This document shows, in pieces, positions 9,486 to 18,233 of a stretch of DNA of 64,000 nt (its first letter is position 1; the number at the start of each line of letters is the position of its first letter). Location of the stretch: contig NZ_JABAIA010000001.1 in the NCBI RefSeq assembly GCF_012641275.1, forward strand, positions 2,232,001 to 2,296,000, in the 5' to 3' direction. The notes under the pieces are model-generated. The model ran no database searches. It worked only from the letters and a program-made list of their open reading frames with translations, and was not told the origin of the DNA. The stretch comes from Chitinophaga varians (GTDB taxonomy: Bacteria > Bacteroidota > Bacteroidia > Chitinophagales > Chitinophagaceae). The translations under genes were made by a program, and so were the position numbers.

Positions 9486-10421
9486 ATGACACCCATCCAG
9501 TGGACATATCTCATTTTCGGCATGGTGATAGTCCTGGCTTTAGTTTTTGACCTGGGTTTATTTAGTAAAAAAAACACCAAAACAACGCTAAAAACGGCTC
9601 TGTGGCAGAGCATTTTCTGGGTAGGGCTTGCAGTATTGTTCTTTGGATTTATGTGGTTTGAAGATGGCGCAGATACGGCCATCAGTTTCATGAGTGCTTA
9701 TCTCATGGAGAAATCACTCTCTATGGACAATATTTTTGTATTTATTCTCATTTTTGGTTTCTTTAAAATAAAGGAAGAGCACTACTCGCGTGTATTATTG
9801 ATAGGTATCCTGATGGCGTTGGTTTTTCGGGCTATTTTCATCAGTGTGGGAGTGGTGTTGATCGCGCGGTTTCACTGGATATTGTACCTTTTTGGCGCAT
9901 TTCTGTTGTATACCGGATATAAGATGTTTACAGCGAAACCGGATGATGAATTTAAACCGGGAGAAAATGTGGCCTACCGGTTTATGAACAAATACCTGCG
10001 GGTAACGCATGAAGAGGCAGATGGAAAATTTGTGGTCCGCAGAAATAATAAGGTGTATCTGACTACGTTATCTGTAGTAGTCGTGATGCTTGCCGTAACC
10101 GATATTATTTTCGCCCTGGATTCCATTCCGGCGGTATTTGCCATATCACAACAACCGGTCGTGGTGTACACCTCCAACATATTTGCGGTACTGGGATTAC
10201 GGTCCCTGTTCTTTTTGTTGAGAGGGGCGGTGGATAAATTTGATTATCTGCCCCAGGGTATTGCCATCGTACTGATATACATAGGACTGAAAATGCTGGC
10301 AGATTACTTTATCCATATACCGATATATGTATCGCTGTTAGTGATTGTTCTTTGTCTGGGAGGGTCAATCTGGTATTCCCTCCGTCATCAGAAAAATGAG
10401 TCACCGGAAAGAAAAGCCTAG
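9486..10421 (+). CDS. TerC family integral membrane protein
   Basis: This 311-residue protein has about nine membrane segments. The two conserved TerC repeats are visible as 'SLSMDNIFVF' and 'TDIIFALDSIPAVFAIS', with acidic residues inside the membrane. Family members (Alx, TerC) act in manganese or other metal export and in metalating secreted proteins; the name tellurium resistance is historical. The murF-alr fusion starts 8 bases after its stop, so they may share a transcript. The metal specificity is not shown by sequence. Confidence 0.88.
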   Translation: MTPIQWTYLIFGMVIVLALVFDLGLFSKKNTKTTLKTALWQSIFWVGLAVLFFGFMWFEDGADTAISFMSAYLMEKSLSMDNIFVFILIFGFFKIKEEHYSRVLLIGILMALVFRAIFISVGVVLIARFHWILYLFGAFLLYTGYKMFTAKPDDEFKPGENVAYRFMNKYLRVTHEEADGKFVVRRNNKVYLTTLSVVVVMLAVTDIIFALDSIPAVFAISQQPVVVYTSNIFAVLGLRSLFFLLRGAVDKFDYLPQGIAIVLIYIGLKMLADYFIHIPIYVSLLVIVLCLGGSIWYSLRHQKNESPERKA

Positions 10422-10428
10422 TAATAAA

Positions 10429-12993
10429 ATGACTGCTTCAAGAGTCACAGCAGTTGTTAATGATTATTCAAATCTGATAAAAGTGTATAACGCAGCAAGC
10501 ATTAACAAGACGCTCAAAGGGGAATTGTTGCAAGAGACCGGATTTTCTGAAATTGAACATCTCTTACTGGACAGCCGGAAGCTGAGTTTTCCGGAAACAT
10601 CTCTGTTCATACCCCTGGTTAGCCCCCGGCGCAACGCTCATCAGTATATTGAAGAGCTGTACCGCAAAGGGGTCAGCAACTTCATTGTGAGTGAGCCCGT
10701 GCCTTTGGAAAAATATCCTAAAGCCAACTTTATCCTGGTAAAAGATACCTTACAGGCGCTGCATACGCTGGTAGCATTCCACCGGCAGCAGTTCCATATT
10801 CCGGTTATTGGTATCACCGGCAGCAACGGTAAAACCATCGTGAAAGAATGGTTGTACCAATTGCTGGAAAAGGATTATAACATTGTGCGCAGCCCGAAGA
10901 GCTACAACTCCCAGATAGGGGTGCCGCTCTCCGTATGGCAGATGAAACCTGAACATCAGCTGGCTATTTTTGAAGCCGGTATTTCACAGCCCGGTGAGAT
11001 GGTGAACCTGGAGAAGATTATCCGTCCTACTGTTGGCATCTTCACCAATATCGGCGAAGCGCATAGTGAAGGGTTCCTTAACATCCGGCAAAAGATCAAC
11101 GAAAAGCTGGTCCTCTTTGCTAAAAGCGATATTCTTATCTATTGTAAAGACTACCTCGCACTCAACGAATGTGTGTTGTCTTTCCACAACCAGGTAGGCA
11201 AAAGAGAAAACCAGGAAGGCGGCGGCGGACCGGAACTGTTCTCCTGGTCCCGTAAAACAGACGCCGACCTGCGCATCGTCACCATCGACAAACACGATAA
11301 CCAGACCCGTATTGAGGCCCTGTACAAACAGGAAACACTGCATATCAGCATTCCCTTTGTAGATGAAGGTTCCATCGAAAACGCCATTCACTGCTGGGCC
11401 CTGATGCTGTACCTCGGCAAAGAGCAGGAAGTGATACAACAACGGATGGACCTGCTGAGCAATGTGGCCATGCGGCTGGAACTGAAACAGGGCATCAATA
11501 ACAGCTCCGTGATCAATGACGCCTATAATCTCGATCTGGGCTCACTGACCATTGCGCTCGATTTCCTGCAACAGCAACAACAGCATGCCACCCGCACCGT
11601 GATCCTGAGCGATATCCTGCAAAGCGGCAAAAGCGATGCTATCCTGTATGAGGAAGTGGCTGACCTGTTACAGAAAAAAGGCATCAATAAACTCATCGCC
11701 ATCGGCAAAAACATCGGCCGGGAAAAGAAAAGTTTCCAGCAGGTGGAAGGCTTAAAGACACAGTTTTTCAATACGACCGACGAATATGTGCAGCAGTTCA
11801 ATGCCGATGATTTCGAGAACGAAACCATTCTGGTGAAAGGCTCCCGTGTTTTTCAGTTTGAGCGTATCGGCAAACTGCTGGAGCAGAAAGCACACCAGAC
11901 CATCCTGGAGATCAACCTGACAGCTATCGCGCATAATGTGAAGCAGTACCAGTCTTTGCTGAAACCAGGCACCAAACTGATGGCCATGGTAAAAGCGTTT
12001 TCCTATGGCAGCGGCAGCTTTGAAATAGCCAACCTGCTGCAATTCCATGGGGTAGACTACCTCGCCGTGGCTTATGCCGATGAAGGCGTGGAACTGCGCC
12101 GTGCCGGCATTACCATGCCGATTATGGTGATGAACCCCGAACCAGCCAGTTTCGATGCTATCCTGCACTGGAACCTGGAACCGGAGATCTATTCCATGAG
12201 CATCCTGCTGCAGTTTATGGAAGAAGTGAGCGCTGCCGGCAAGACCGAATTCCCGATCCATATCAAGCTGGACACCGGTATGCACCGGCTCGGCTTTGTA
12301 AAGAAGGATATCCCCGAACTGGCGCAGGCCCTCACGGCCAACCAATTGCTCAAAGTGCAGTCTATTTTCAGTCACCTGGCAGCCAGCGAAGACCCGGAGA
12401 AAGACGCGCTGACACAACAGCAGGGCCGTTTATTCTATGAAATGAGCCATGAGCTGCAGAAAGCGCTGAGTTATGCGGTTATCCGACATATTTCCAATAG
12501 TTCCGGTATTACCCGTCATCCGGACCTGCACCTGGACATGGTAAGACTGGGCATTGGCATGTATGGCCTCGATTACAGCAATGGAATCCAGGACCAGCTG
12601 CGGAATGTCAGCACCCTGAAAACCACGGTGGCACAGCTGAAGAACCTGGAAGCCGGTGACACGGTGGGTTATGGCGCCCGTTGGACTGCCAAAGGACCGG
12701 CCGTGACCGCCACTGTGCGTATTGGTTATGCCGACGGTTACCCCCGCAGAATGGGCAACGGCACAGGTAAAATGCTGATCCGTGGCAAACTGGCGCCCGT
12801 TATCGGCGCAGTGGCCATGGACATGCTGATGCTGGACGTGACCCATATCCCTGATATCATGGAAGGCGACGAGGTGATCGTTTTCGGCCAGGACCTGTCA
12901 GTGCAGCAATTGGCCGATTGGGCAGACACCATTGCCTATGAAATATTAACAGGAATTTCACAGCGGGTGAAACGGGTATATTTTCAGGAATAA
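10429..12993 (+). CDS. bifunctional MurF-like domain / alanine racemase fusion
   Basis: Residues 1 to about 480 form a MurF-like ligase domain and about 490-854 a PLP-dependent alanine racemase that supplies D-alanine for the cell wall. The ligase keeps its P-loop 'GITGSNGKTIVKE', but the usual DAYNANP motif reads 'NDAYNLDLGS'. The racemase has the PLP lysine in 'MAMVKAFSYGSG', the 'HIKLDTGMHRLGF' motif and the catalytic tyrosine in 'VGYGARW'. I chose ATG 10429, after the terC stop; ATG 10396 would overlap terC. In characterised Bacteroidota fusions the racemase is the essential activity. A complete MurF is encoded at 1-911. Confidence 0.92.
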   Translation: MTASRVTAVVNDYSNLIKVYNAASINKTLKGELLQETGFSEIEHLLLDSRKLSFPETSLFIPLVSPRRNAHQYIEELYRKGVSNFIVSEPVPLEKYPKANFILVKDTLQALHTLVAFHRQQFHIPVIGITGSNGKTIVKEWLYQLLEKDYNIVRSPKSYNSQIGVPLSVWQMKPEHQLAIFEAGISQPGEMVNLEKIIRPTVGIFTNIGEAHSEGFLNIRQKINEKLVLFAKSDILIYCKDYLALNECVLSFHNQVGKRENQEGGGGPELFSWSRKTDADLRIVTIDKHDNQTRIEALYKQETLHISIPFVDEGSIENAIHCWALMLYLGKEQEVIQQRMDLLSNVAMRLELKQGINNSSVINDAYNLDLGSLTIALDFLQQQQQHATRTVILSDILQSGKSDAILYEEVADLLQKKGINKLIAIGKNIGREKKSFQQVEGLKTQFFNTTDEYVQQFNADDFENETILVKGSRVFQFERIGKLLEQKAHQTILEINLTAIAHNVKQYQSLLKPGTKLMAMVKAFSYGSGSFEIANLLQFHGVDYLAVAYADEGVELRRAGITMPIMVMNPEPASFDAILHWNLEPEIYSMSILLQFMEEVSAAGKTEFPIHIKLDTGMHRLGFVKKDIPELAQALTANQLLKVQSIFSHLAASEDPEKDALTQQQGRLFYEMSHELQKALSYAVIRHISNSSGITRHPDLHLDMVRLGIGMYGLDYSNGIQDQLRNVSTLKTTVAQLKNLEAGDTVGYGARWTAKGPAVTATVRIGYADGYPRRMGNGTGKMLIRGKLAPVIGAVAMDMLMLDVTHIPDIMEGDEVIVFGQDLSVQQLADWADTIAYEILTGISQRVKRVYFQE

Positions 12994-13054
12994 TGATATT
13001 GCAGGTTTCGGACTTTGAAATAATCTGTTATTTTTGACAAAATTTTAATATAAG

Positions 13055-13696
13055 TTGAAATATCGTCACGTAGTACTCATTGTTATCCTTATCCTGGTCA
13101 TTGATCAGACGCTGAAATTCTGGATCAAGACGCACATGTTCATGCAACAGGAGTTCATCATTTTCCCCAATTGGTTCCGTATCCATTTCATCGAAAATGA
13201 AGGGATGGCCTATGGTCTCAAGTTTGGTGGTGATTTCGGCAAGATCCTGCTGACCACCTTCCGGCTGGTAGCAGTAGTGGCTGGTTTCATCTACATCAAA
13301 AAGCTTATCCGGGAAAAATACAGCACCGGTTTGCTGATCTGTGGCTCCCTCATCCTGGCAGGCGCAGCTGGCAACCTGATAGATAGCATGTTCTACGGCC
13401 TTATTTTCAACGACAGCATCGGCTATGAAGTAGCGAAGTTTATGCCTGCCGGCGGCGGTTATGGCAGCTTCCTCCACGGCCGTGTGGTGGATATGCTGTA
13501 CTTCCCCATCTATGAAGGCTACCTGCCCAGCTGGGTGCCTTTCAAAGGAGGCGACTACTTTGTGTTCTTCCGCCCGGTATTCAACATCGCCGATGCCGCC
13601 ATTTCCATTGGCGTGATCACCATCCTGCTGTTCCAGAGAAGATTCCTGGCCCGGCATACCGCCCCGCAGCAGGAAAAAGCACCCGTGGAGATTTAG
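13055..13696 (+). CDS. lspA: lipoprotein signal peptidase
   Basis: This inner-membrane aspartyl protease cleaves the signal peptide of prolipoproteins. It has 213 residues and four membrane segments, with catalytic aspartates in 'AAGNLIDSM' and 'VFNIADAAISIG' and the conserved 'ENEGMAYGL'. The start codon is TTG. A TATTTTTG element (13029-13036) lies 18 bases upstream. The insert between the two aspartate motifs is longer than in E. coli LspA, as is common in this phylum. The window encodes several lipoproteins that would be its substrates. Confidence 0.93.
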   Translation: MKYRHVVLIVILILVIDQTLKFWIKTHMFMQQEFIIFPNWFRIHFIENEGMAYGLKFGGDFGKILLTTFRLVAVVAGFIYIKKLIREKYSTGLLICGSLILAGAAGNLIDSMFYGLIFNDSIGYEVAKFMPAGGGYGSFLHGRVVDMLYFPIYEGYLPSWVPFKGGDYFVFFRPVFNIADAAISIGVITILLFQRRFLARHTAPQQEKAPVEI

Positions 13697-13937
13697 TTAT
13701 TCAGACATTTAGTACTTAGATATTTTATTCAGGGATTTTTTGATTTTCGATTTTTTGATTTTGGGGTAGATAGTATTTACTCCAGTCAGAAAACCGAAAA
13801 CCAGGAAATCCCTAAATTATTGCCGATATCCAGCAGAAGCCCTGCCACCTCCCTAACATCCCCCAAAATCCGGTTCAAAAAATCCCCAAATTATTTGTCT
13901 CGTTATCAACTATTTGCAATTTATTTTTTATTACGGC

Positions 13938-13968
13938 TTTGAAATGAACAATCCCCGTTCTATATTTG
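13938..13968 (+). promoter_or_regulatory. consensus promoter of the TonB receptor gene at 14119
   Basis: TTTG (13938-13941), an exact 19-base spacer and TATATTTG (13961-13968) match the Bacteroidota housekeeping consensus fully. Transcription should start near 13974, leaving a leader of about 145 bases. Confidence 0.75.
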
Positions 13969-13969
13969 T

Positions 13970-13992
13970 CTACCAATTCTATAGACTATATG
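13970..13992. promoter_or_regulatory. palindromic operator, copy 1
   Basis: The 23-base motif contains the odd palindrome TATAGACTATA (13980-13990) within AATTCTATAGACTATATG. It begins two bases after the -7 element, covering the predicted transcription start, the place for a repressor. A second copy with a single C/T difference lies at 59915-59937. The regulator is unknown. Confidence 0.6.
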
Positions 13993-14118
13993 GTTTTTGA
14001 AACTGTACATACATTGTTGCTACACCGATGTTGAGGCTTAAACATCGGGCTTTCCGACGCTCCCTACCATTTTTATCACAATCCAGGATCTATATAATGT
14101 TATAACTTTTACCACATC

Positions 14119-16980
14119 ATGCAAAAGTTCTTTCCGATACTGGCCAAAATCCTCATTTTGGCCCTGGTACTCAGTCCAACCCTATCAAAGGCACAACTCA
14201 ACGGCTCTTATGTAATCGAGGGCAAAATCACGGATGATCACAGCGCCGGCCTGCCAGGCGCTTCTGTACAGATAAAAGGCACCTCGTTTGGCACTACCAC
14301 CGATAGCCTGGGCCGTTTTCAGCTGACCACCAACACCCGTTTTCCGCTGAAACTGGTGATCCGCCTGATTGGCTATCAGCCGCAGGAATTTGAGGTTAAA
14401 AACAGTAACAGCAAAGTAGCCATACAGCTGTTTACCCAATCGCTGCTGGTCAACGAGGTCGTGGTATCCGCTTCCCGGCAGCAGGAGAAACTGTTGCGCT
14501 CCCCGGTAGCCATCGAAAAACTGGACATCCGTGCCCTGAAAGAAACGCCATCGTCCACCTTCTACGACGCACTGGGCAACCTCAAAGGCGTACAGATGAC
14601 CACCGCCGGCCTTACCTTTAAAGTATTCAACACCCGCGGCTTTAACGTGCCCAATAACTTCCGCTTCATGCAGCTGGTTGATGGGGTAGACAACCAGGCT
14701 GCCACGCTTGGCGTACCGCTGGGTAACGCCATCGGGCCTACGGAGCTGGACATCCAGAGCGTGGAAGTCACGCCCGGCGCGTCTTCAGCGCTGTACGGCA
14801 TGAACGCCATCAATGGCATGTCCAACCTCGTCACTAAAAATCCCTTCGATTACCAGGGCGTCAGCGTATATCAGAAAATCGCATTCAACCATTTCGACGG
14901 CAATGGCAGCAGTCCCAAGCCCCTCACGGAAACGGCCGTACGTTATGCACAGGCCTATTCCAAATGGTTCGCCTGGAAAATCAATGCCAGCTACATGCAG
15001 GGCACCGACTGGTACGCCGACAGTCACGATGACTTCACGCCGCAAAGCAAGATCAATCCCGATTTCCCGCAGCTCAGCGGCGAGAACAATATCGCCGCCG
15101 ATAACTGGAACAAATACGCCGATCAGGGCAATATCTCCATTACCGACAAAGACGGCCGCGCCTACACCGTGCACCGTACCGGCTACTGGGAAAAAGACCT
15201 CGTGGGCGACTATACCGTACGCAACACCAAAATAGACGGCTCCCTCAATTTCCGGTTGCCGAATAAAATAGAGATCTCCCTCGCTTCCCGCTGGGGCCAG
15301 ATGGACGGCTTCTTCCAGCGTGGTAACCGCATCGGGCTCAAAGGTGTTACCGTCTCCAACCACAAACTGGAAATCGTACACCCCGATTTCACCGTACGCT
15401 CCTACATCTCCATCGAGAATACCGGCGATTCCTACAACATGAACCCACTGGCCGACAACCTGGAGAAGTCTTTTAAATCCGACAAAGTATGGCAGAAAGA
15501 CTATACCACCGGTCTTAATAACGCGCTGACACAAGGCCAGGACCTCGTTGCCGCACATAAAGCAGCCCGCGCTTTTGCAGATGCCGGCCGCTTTGAGCCC
15601 GGCACCGCCGCCTTTGAAGCACAAAGGGACAAAATCAAAACCATCAACGACTGGGATATATACCCTACCTCCAAAAATCCGCTCAACACCACCGGCGGCG
15701 CTGCCCTCAAACAAAGAAGCCGCTTCTATCATACAGAAGGAACCTGGAACCTGCGTAAATACGTCCATTTCGCCGATGTACTGGTGGGCGCCGATTACCG
15801 CACCTACGAGATTATCCCCGATGGCAACAACTTCGTGGATTTCAGCCTGCCACTAGACAAACGTAACCAGGAAGGCGGCAAACATATCTGGTACGGCAAA
15901 GTAGGCGGCTTCGCACAAATCAGCCGGTCTTTCTTCCATGACGCCCTGAAACTTACCGGCTCCCTGCGCTACGATAAAAACGAGCAGTTTGCCGGGAAAG
16001 TGAATCCCCGCATCGCAGCCGTGTATACTGTAAAAGATAAACACAACTTCCGCATATCATGGCAAAACGGCTTCCGTTTCCCCTCCCTGTTTGAAGCATA
16101 CTCTTTTGTTAACAACGGCCAGGTACGGCGTGTAGGCGGTCTCGCTTTTATTGAAGAAGGACTGGGCTATTTCAAAAATTCCTACCTCACCACCTCCGTT
16201 GACGCTTTCAACGTAGCCGTAAACAAAACCATCAACGCGGAACATATCAGCAAAGACGCTGCTGCCGCTAAAAACGCAGGCGTTCTCAAAGTGGCCAATC
16301 TCGATCCTATCGTGCCGGAAGAAATCACCTCTTTCGAGGCAGGCTATAAAGCTGTGTTACTCGACAATAAATTATTCATCGATGTGGATGGCTATTACAG
16401 CTCCTACAAAAACTTTATCGGTCAGATTGAAGCAGTGGTACCGCAAACCGGTAACGTTAATTCACCCGACGCCGCAGTGTTGAACCAGATGCTCGATAAA
16501 ACCCTGCAGAACCGCTACCGCGTGTGGACCAACAGTAAATCTACCGTTAGCAACTACGGCTTCGCAGTAGCTGTCACCTACGACATCTATAAAAATTATA
16601 CCGTCAGCGGTAACGCCAATTTCAACAAACTCGCACAGGACAAAACCAAAGACGACGCACTCGTACCGGGTTTCAATACCCCCGAATGGTTTACCAACAT
16701 CAGCATCGGTAACAGAAACCTCTTTAAAAATATAGGCTTCAACGTAGTATGGCACTGGCAGGACACCTTCTACTGGCAGAACCTCTTCGGCAATGCAGAC
16801 GTGCCAGCCTACAGCACCGTAGACGCCCAGGTTACCTATCGTGTGCCCAAAATCAAAACCTCTTTTAAAGTGGGCGCCTCCAACCTGCTGAACACACCAT
16901 ATTTCCAATACGTTGGCGGACCTACCATCCGTGGTTTGTATTATCTTACTATTACGTGGGACAACGTGTTTAAAAAATAA
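14119..16980 (+). CDS. TonB-dependent receptor with carboxypeptidase-regulatory-like domain
   Basis: This outer-membrane receptor of 953 residues has a signal peptide (cut after 'PTLSKA', residue 25), a carboxypeptidase-regulatory-like domain (about 32-112) with 'LPGASVQIKGTSFGT', a plug with 'NEVVVSASRQQEKL' and 'TPGASSALYGMNAINGM', and a barrel ending 'YYLTITWDNVFKK'. It is not SusC-like and has no SusD partner, so a small ligand such as a metal chelate or cofactor is as likely as a glycan. It contains no cysteine at all. It has its own promoter and operator and ends directly at a REP-like element. Confidence 0.9.
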   Translation: MQKFFPILAKILILALVLSPTLSKAQLNGSYVIEGKITDDHSAGLPGASVQIKGTSFGTTTDSLGRFQLTTNTRFPLKLVIRLIGYQPQEFEVKNSNSKVAIQLFTQSLLVNEVVVSASRQQEKLLRSPVAIEKLDIRALKETPSSTFYDALGNLKGVQMTTAGLTFKVFNTRGFNVPNNFRFMQLVDGVDNQAATLGVPLGNAIGPTELDIQSVEVTPGASSALYGMNAINGMSNLVTKNPFDYQGVSVYQKIAFNHFDGNGSSPKPLTETAVRYAQAYSKWFAWKINASYMQGTDWYADSHDDFTPQSKINPDFPQLSGENNIAADNWNKYADQGNISITDKDGRAYTVHRTGYWEKDLVGDYTVRNTKIDGSLNFRLPNKIEISLASRWGQMDGFFQRGNRIGLKGVTVSNHKLEIVHPDFTVRSYISIENTGDSYNMNPLADNLEKSFKSDKVWQKDYTTGLNNALTQGQDLVAAHKAARAFADAGRFEPGTAAFEAQRDKIKTINDWDIYPTSKNPLNTTGGAALKQRSRFYHTEGTWNLRKYVHFADVLVGADYRTYEIIPDGNNFVDFSLPLDKRNQEGGKHIWYGKVGGFAQISRSFFHDALKLTGSLRYDKNEQFAGKVNPRIAAVYTVKDKHNFRISWQNGFRFPSLFEAYSFVNNGQVRRVGGLAFIEEGLGYFKNSYLTTSVDAFNVAVNKTINAEHISKDAAAAKNAGVLKVANLDPIVPEEITSFEAGYKAVLLDNKLFIDVDGYYSSYKNFIGQIEAVVPQTGNVNSPDAAVLNQMLDKTLQNRYRVWTNSKSTVSNYGFAVAVTYDIYKNYTVSGNANFNKLAQDKTKDDALVPGFNTPEWFTNISIGNRNLFKNIGFNVVWHWQDTFYWQNLFGNADVPAYSTVDAQVTYRVPKIKTSFKVGASNLLNTPYFQYVGGPTIRGLYYLTITWDNVFKK

Positions 16981-17164
16981 TTGTCCCAGGGCTGAAGCCC
17001 TGGGCTACGTTTTGTTTTCAAATCCATTCACTGATTAATTACTAATTGAAGGGCCATCAACCTCATAGCTTTATGCTAGCTGGTTGATGGCCCTTTCCTT
17101 TGGCATTTCACTTCTGAAGAAAATCTGAAACAAAACGTAGCCCAGGGCTTCAGCCCTGGGACAA
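16981..17164. repeat. pair of inverted REP-like palindromes (BIME-like element)
   Basis: A 37-bp sequence at 16981-17017 recurs as a perfect reverse complement at 17128-17164. Each copy is itself a hairpin (CCCAGGGCT with AGCCCTGGG). Between them a third hairpin has a 14-bp stem (17049-17062 with 17082-17095). The left copy begins at the first base after the receptor stop codon. The right copy supplies the last codons and stop of the dehydrogenase at 17150. The layout matches bacterial interspersed mosaic elements moved by REP-associated transposases; none is in the window. Confidence 0.8.
17049..17095. terminator. terminator hairpin inside the REP pair
   Basis: AAGGGCCATCAACC pairs perfectly with GGTTGATGGCCCTT around a 19-base loop, followed on the plus strand by an interrupted T run. 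It lies between convergent genes and could end transcription from both sides. Confidence 0.6.
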
Positions 17165-18145
17165 CGCGTTTTTCAGCGGTTCGTTTTTTTCAAAGGCATT
17201 GATATTGTCCAGTGTTGTTCCTGCAATTTGTGTCAGGGCTTCTTTGGTAAAAAATCCCTGATGGGCCGTTACCAGTACGTTGGGAAAGGTGGTGAGGCGG
17301 GAGAGGACATCATCCTGGATAATAGTGCCGGAGAGATTCTGAAAGAACAGTTGTTCTTCCTGTTCGTACACGTCGATGCCAAGAGCGCCAATATGCCCGT
17401 TTTTCAGCGCTTCTACCACCGACGGGGTGTCTATCAGGCCACCGCGACTGGTATTGATCAATACTACACCAGGTTTCATCTGGCTGATCGTATGTGCGTT
17501 GATAAGATGTTTAGTGTCTGGTGTGAGCGGACAATGCAGGGAGATAATATCTGATTCGGCCATGATCGTTTCCGGCGACACATAGGTTACACCCGCCTGC
17601 ATCAGGGCATCATTGTTGTACACATCATGTGCCAGTACTTTACAACCGAAGCCCAGCATGATGCGGCAGAATACCGCGCCGATATTGCCGGTGCCGATTA
17701 CGCCGACAGTTTTGCCATATACATCAAACCCTTCCAGCCCGCTTAGAGTAAAGTTGTTATCACGGACACGGTTATACGATTTATAGATTTTACGGTTCAG
17801 CGCCAGCAATAATGTTACGGCATGTTCCGCCACTGCATGCGGAGAATAGGCAGGCACGCGTACAACGCTGATACCTGCTTCACCGGCTGCCTTGAGGTCT
17901 ACGTTGTTAAATCCGGCGCAGCGCAGCGCAATCAGGCGAACACCTTTTTCTTTCAGTTGACGGACAACGGCGGCATTTACCTTATCGTTCACAAATACAC
18001 AGACGGCTGTTTCGTCTTTGATCAATGCAGTATTGTCTTCATTAAGCGGGTATTCCAGGAAGCGGAAGTGATGCGCGTTGTTTTCGTTGGCCTGATTAAA
18101 GTAGGTGATATCGTAGGGCTGGGTGCTGAAAAAAAGTATTTTCAT
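17150..18145 (-). CDS. D-2-hydroxyacid dehydrogenase, probably D-lactate dehydrogenase
   Basis: This NAD-dependent fermentative enzyme reduces pyruvate or a related 2-ketoacid to the D-hydroxyacid. It has 331 residues. The Rossmann motif is 'VGVIGTGNIGAVF', the catalytic arginine is in 'INTSRGGLIDT' and the catalytic histidine in 'VLVTAHQGFFT'. The overall pattern, including 'RCAGFNNVDLKAAGEAG', is that of LdhA. Its last residues (ALSQG) and stop are encoded inside the right REP copy, so the element has reshaped the C-terminus. Confidence 0.88.
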   Translation of the reverse strand: MKILFFSTQPYDITYFNQANENNAHHFRFLEYPLNEDNTALIKDETAVCVFVNDKVNAAVVRQLKEKGVRLIALRCAGFNNVDLKAAGEAGISVVRVPAYSPHAVAEHAVTLLLALNRKIYKSYNRVRDNNFTLSGLEGFDVYGKTVGVIGTGNIGAVFCRIMLGFGCKVLAHDVYNNDALMQAGVTYVSPETIMAESDIISLHCPLTPDTKHLINAHTISQMKPGVVLINTSRGGLIDTPSVVEALKNGHIGALGIDVYEQEEQLFFQNLSGTIIQDDVLSRLTTFPNVLVTAHQGFFTKEALTQIAGTTLDNINAFEKNEPLKNALSQG

Positions 18146-18233
18146 GTGCGTGCGGTTAAGACAGGGTCAAAAAAATACGGATTTGCGGGGCTTTTGACAC
18201 CACACAAATCCGTAATATGATCAATCGGTATGT

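Larger units (their letters stand above)
13697..14118. other. intergenic region with inverted repeat, promoter, operator and leader hairpin
   Basis: There is no reading frame of interest. It contains a T-rich repeat (GATTTT units, 13741-13766) whose sequence recurs inverted at 13861-13884 with a 6-base insertion. A strong promoter lies at 13938-13968 and a palindromic operator at 13970-13992. In the predicted 5' leader of the TonB receptor there is a hairpin, CCGATGTT (14025-14032) with AACATCGG (14041-14048). I could not match the leader to a known riboswitch. Confidence 0.6.

Noticed and set aside
13993..14118. Cobalamin, SAM or TPP riboswitch in the TonB receptor leader
   Set aside because: The leader has one hairpin, but the conserved boxes of these riboswitches are not present.
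14785..15768. Open frame of 327 codons opposite the second TonB receptor
   Set aside because: Antisense shadow; no motif.
16981..17164. CRISPR array or IS end
   Set aside because: Only two units, inverted rather than direct, with no spacer series and no transposase.
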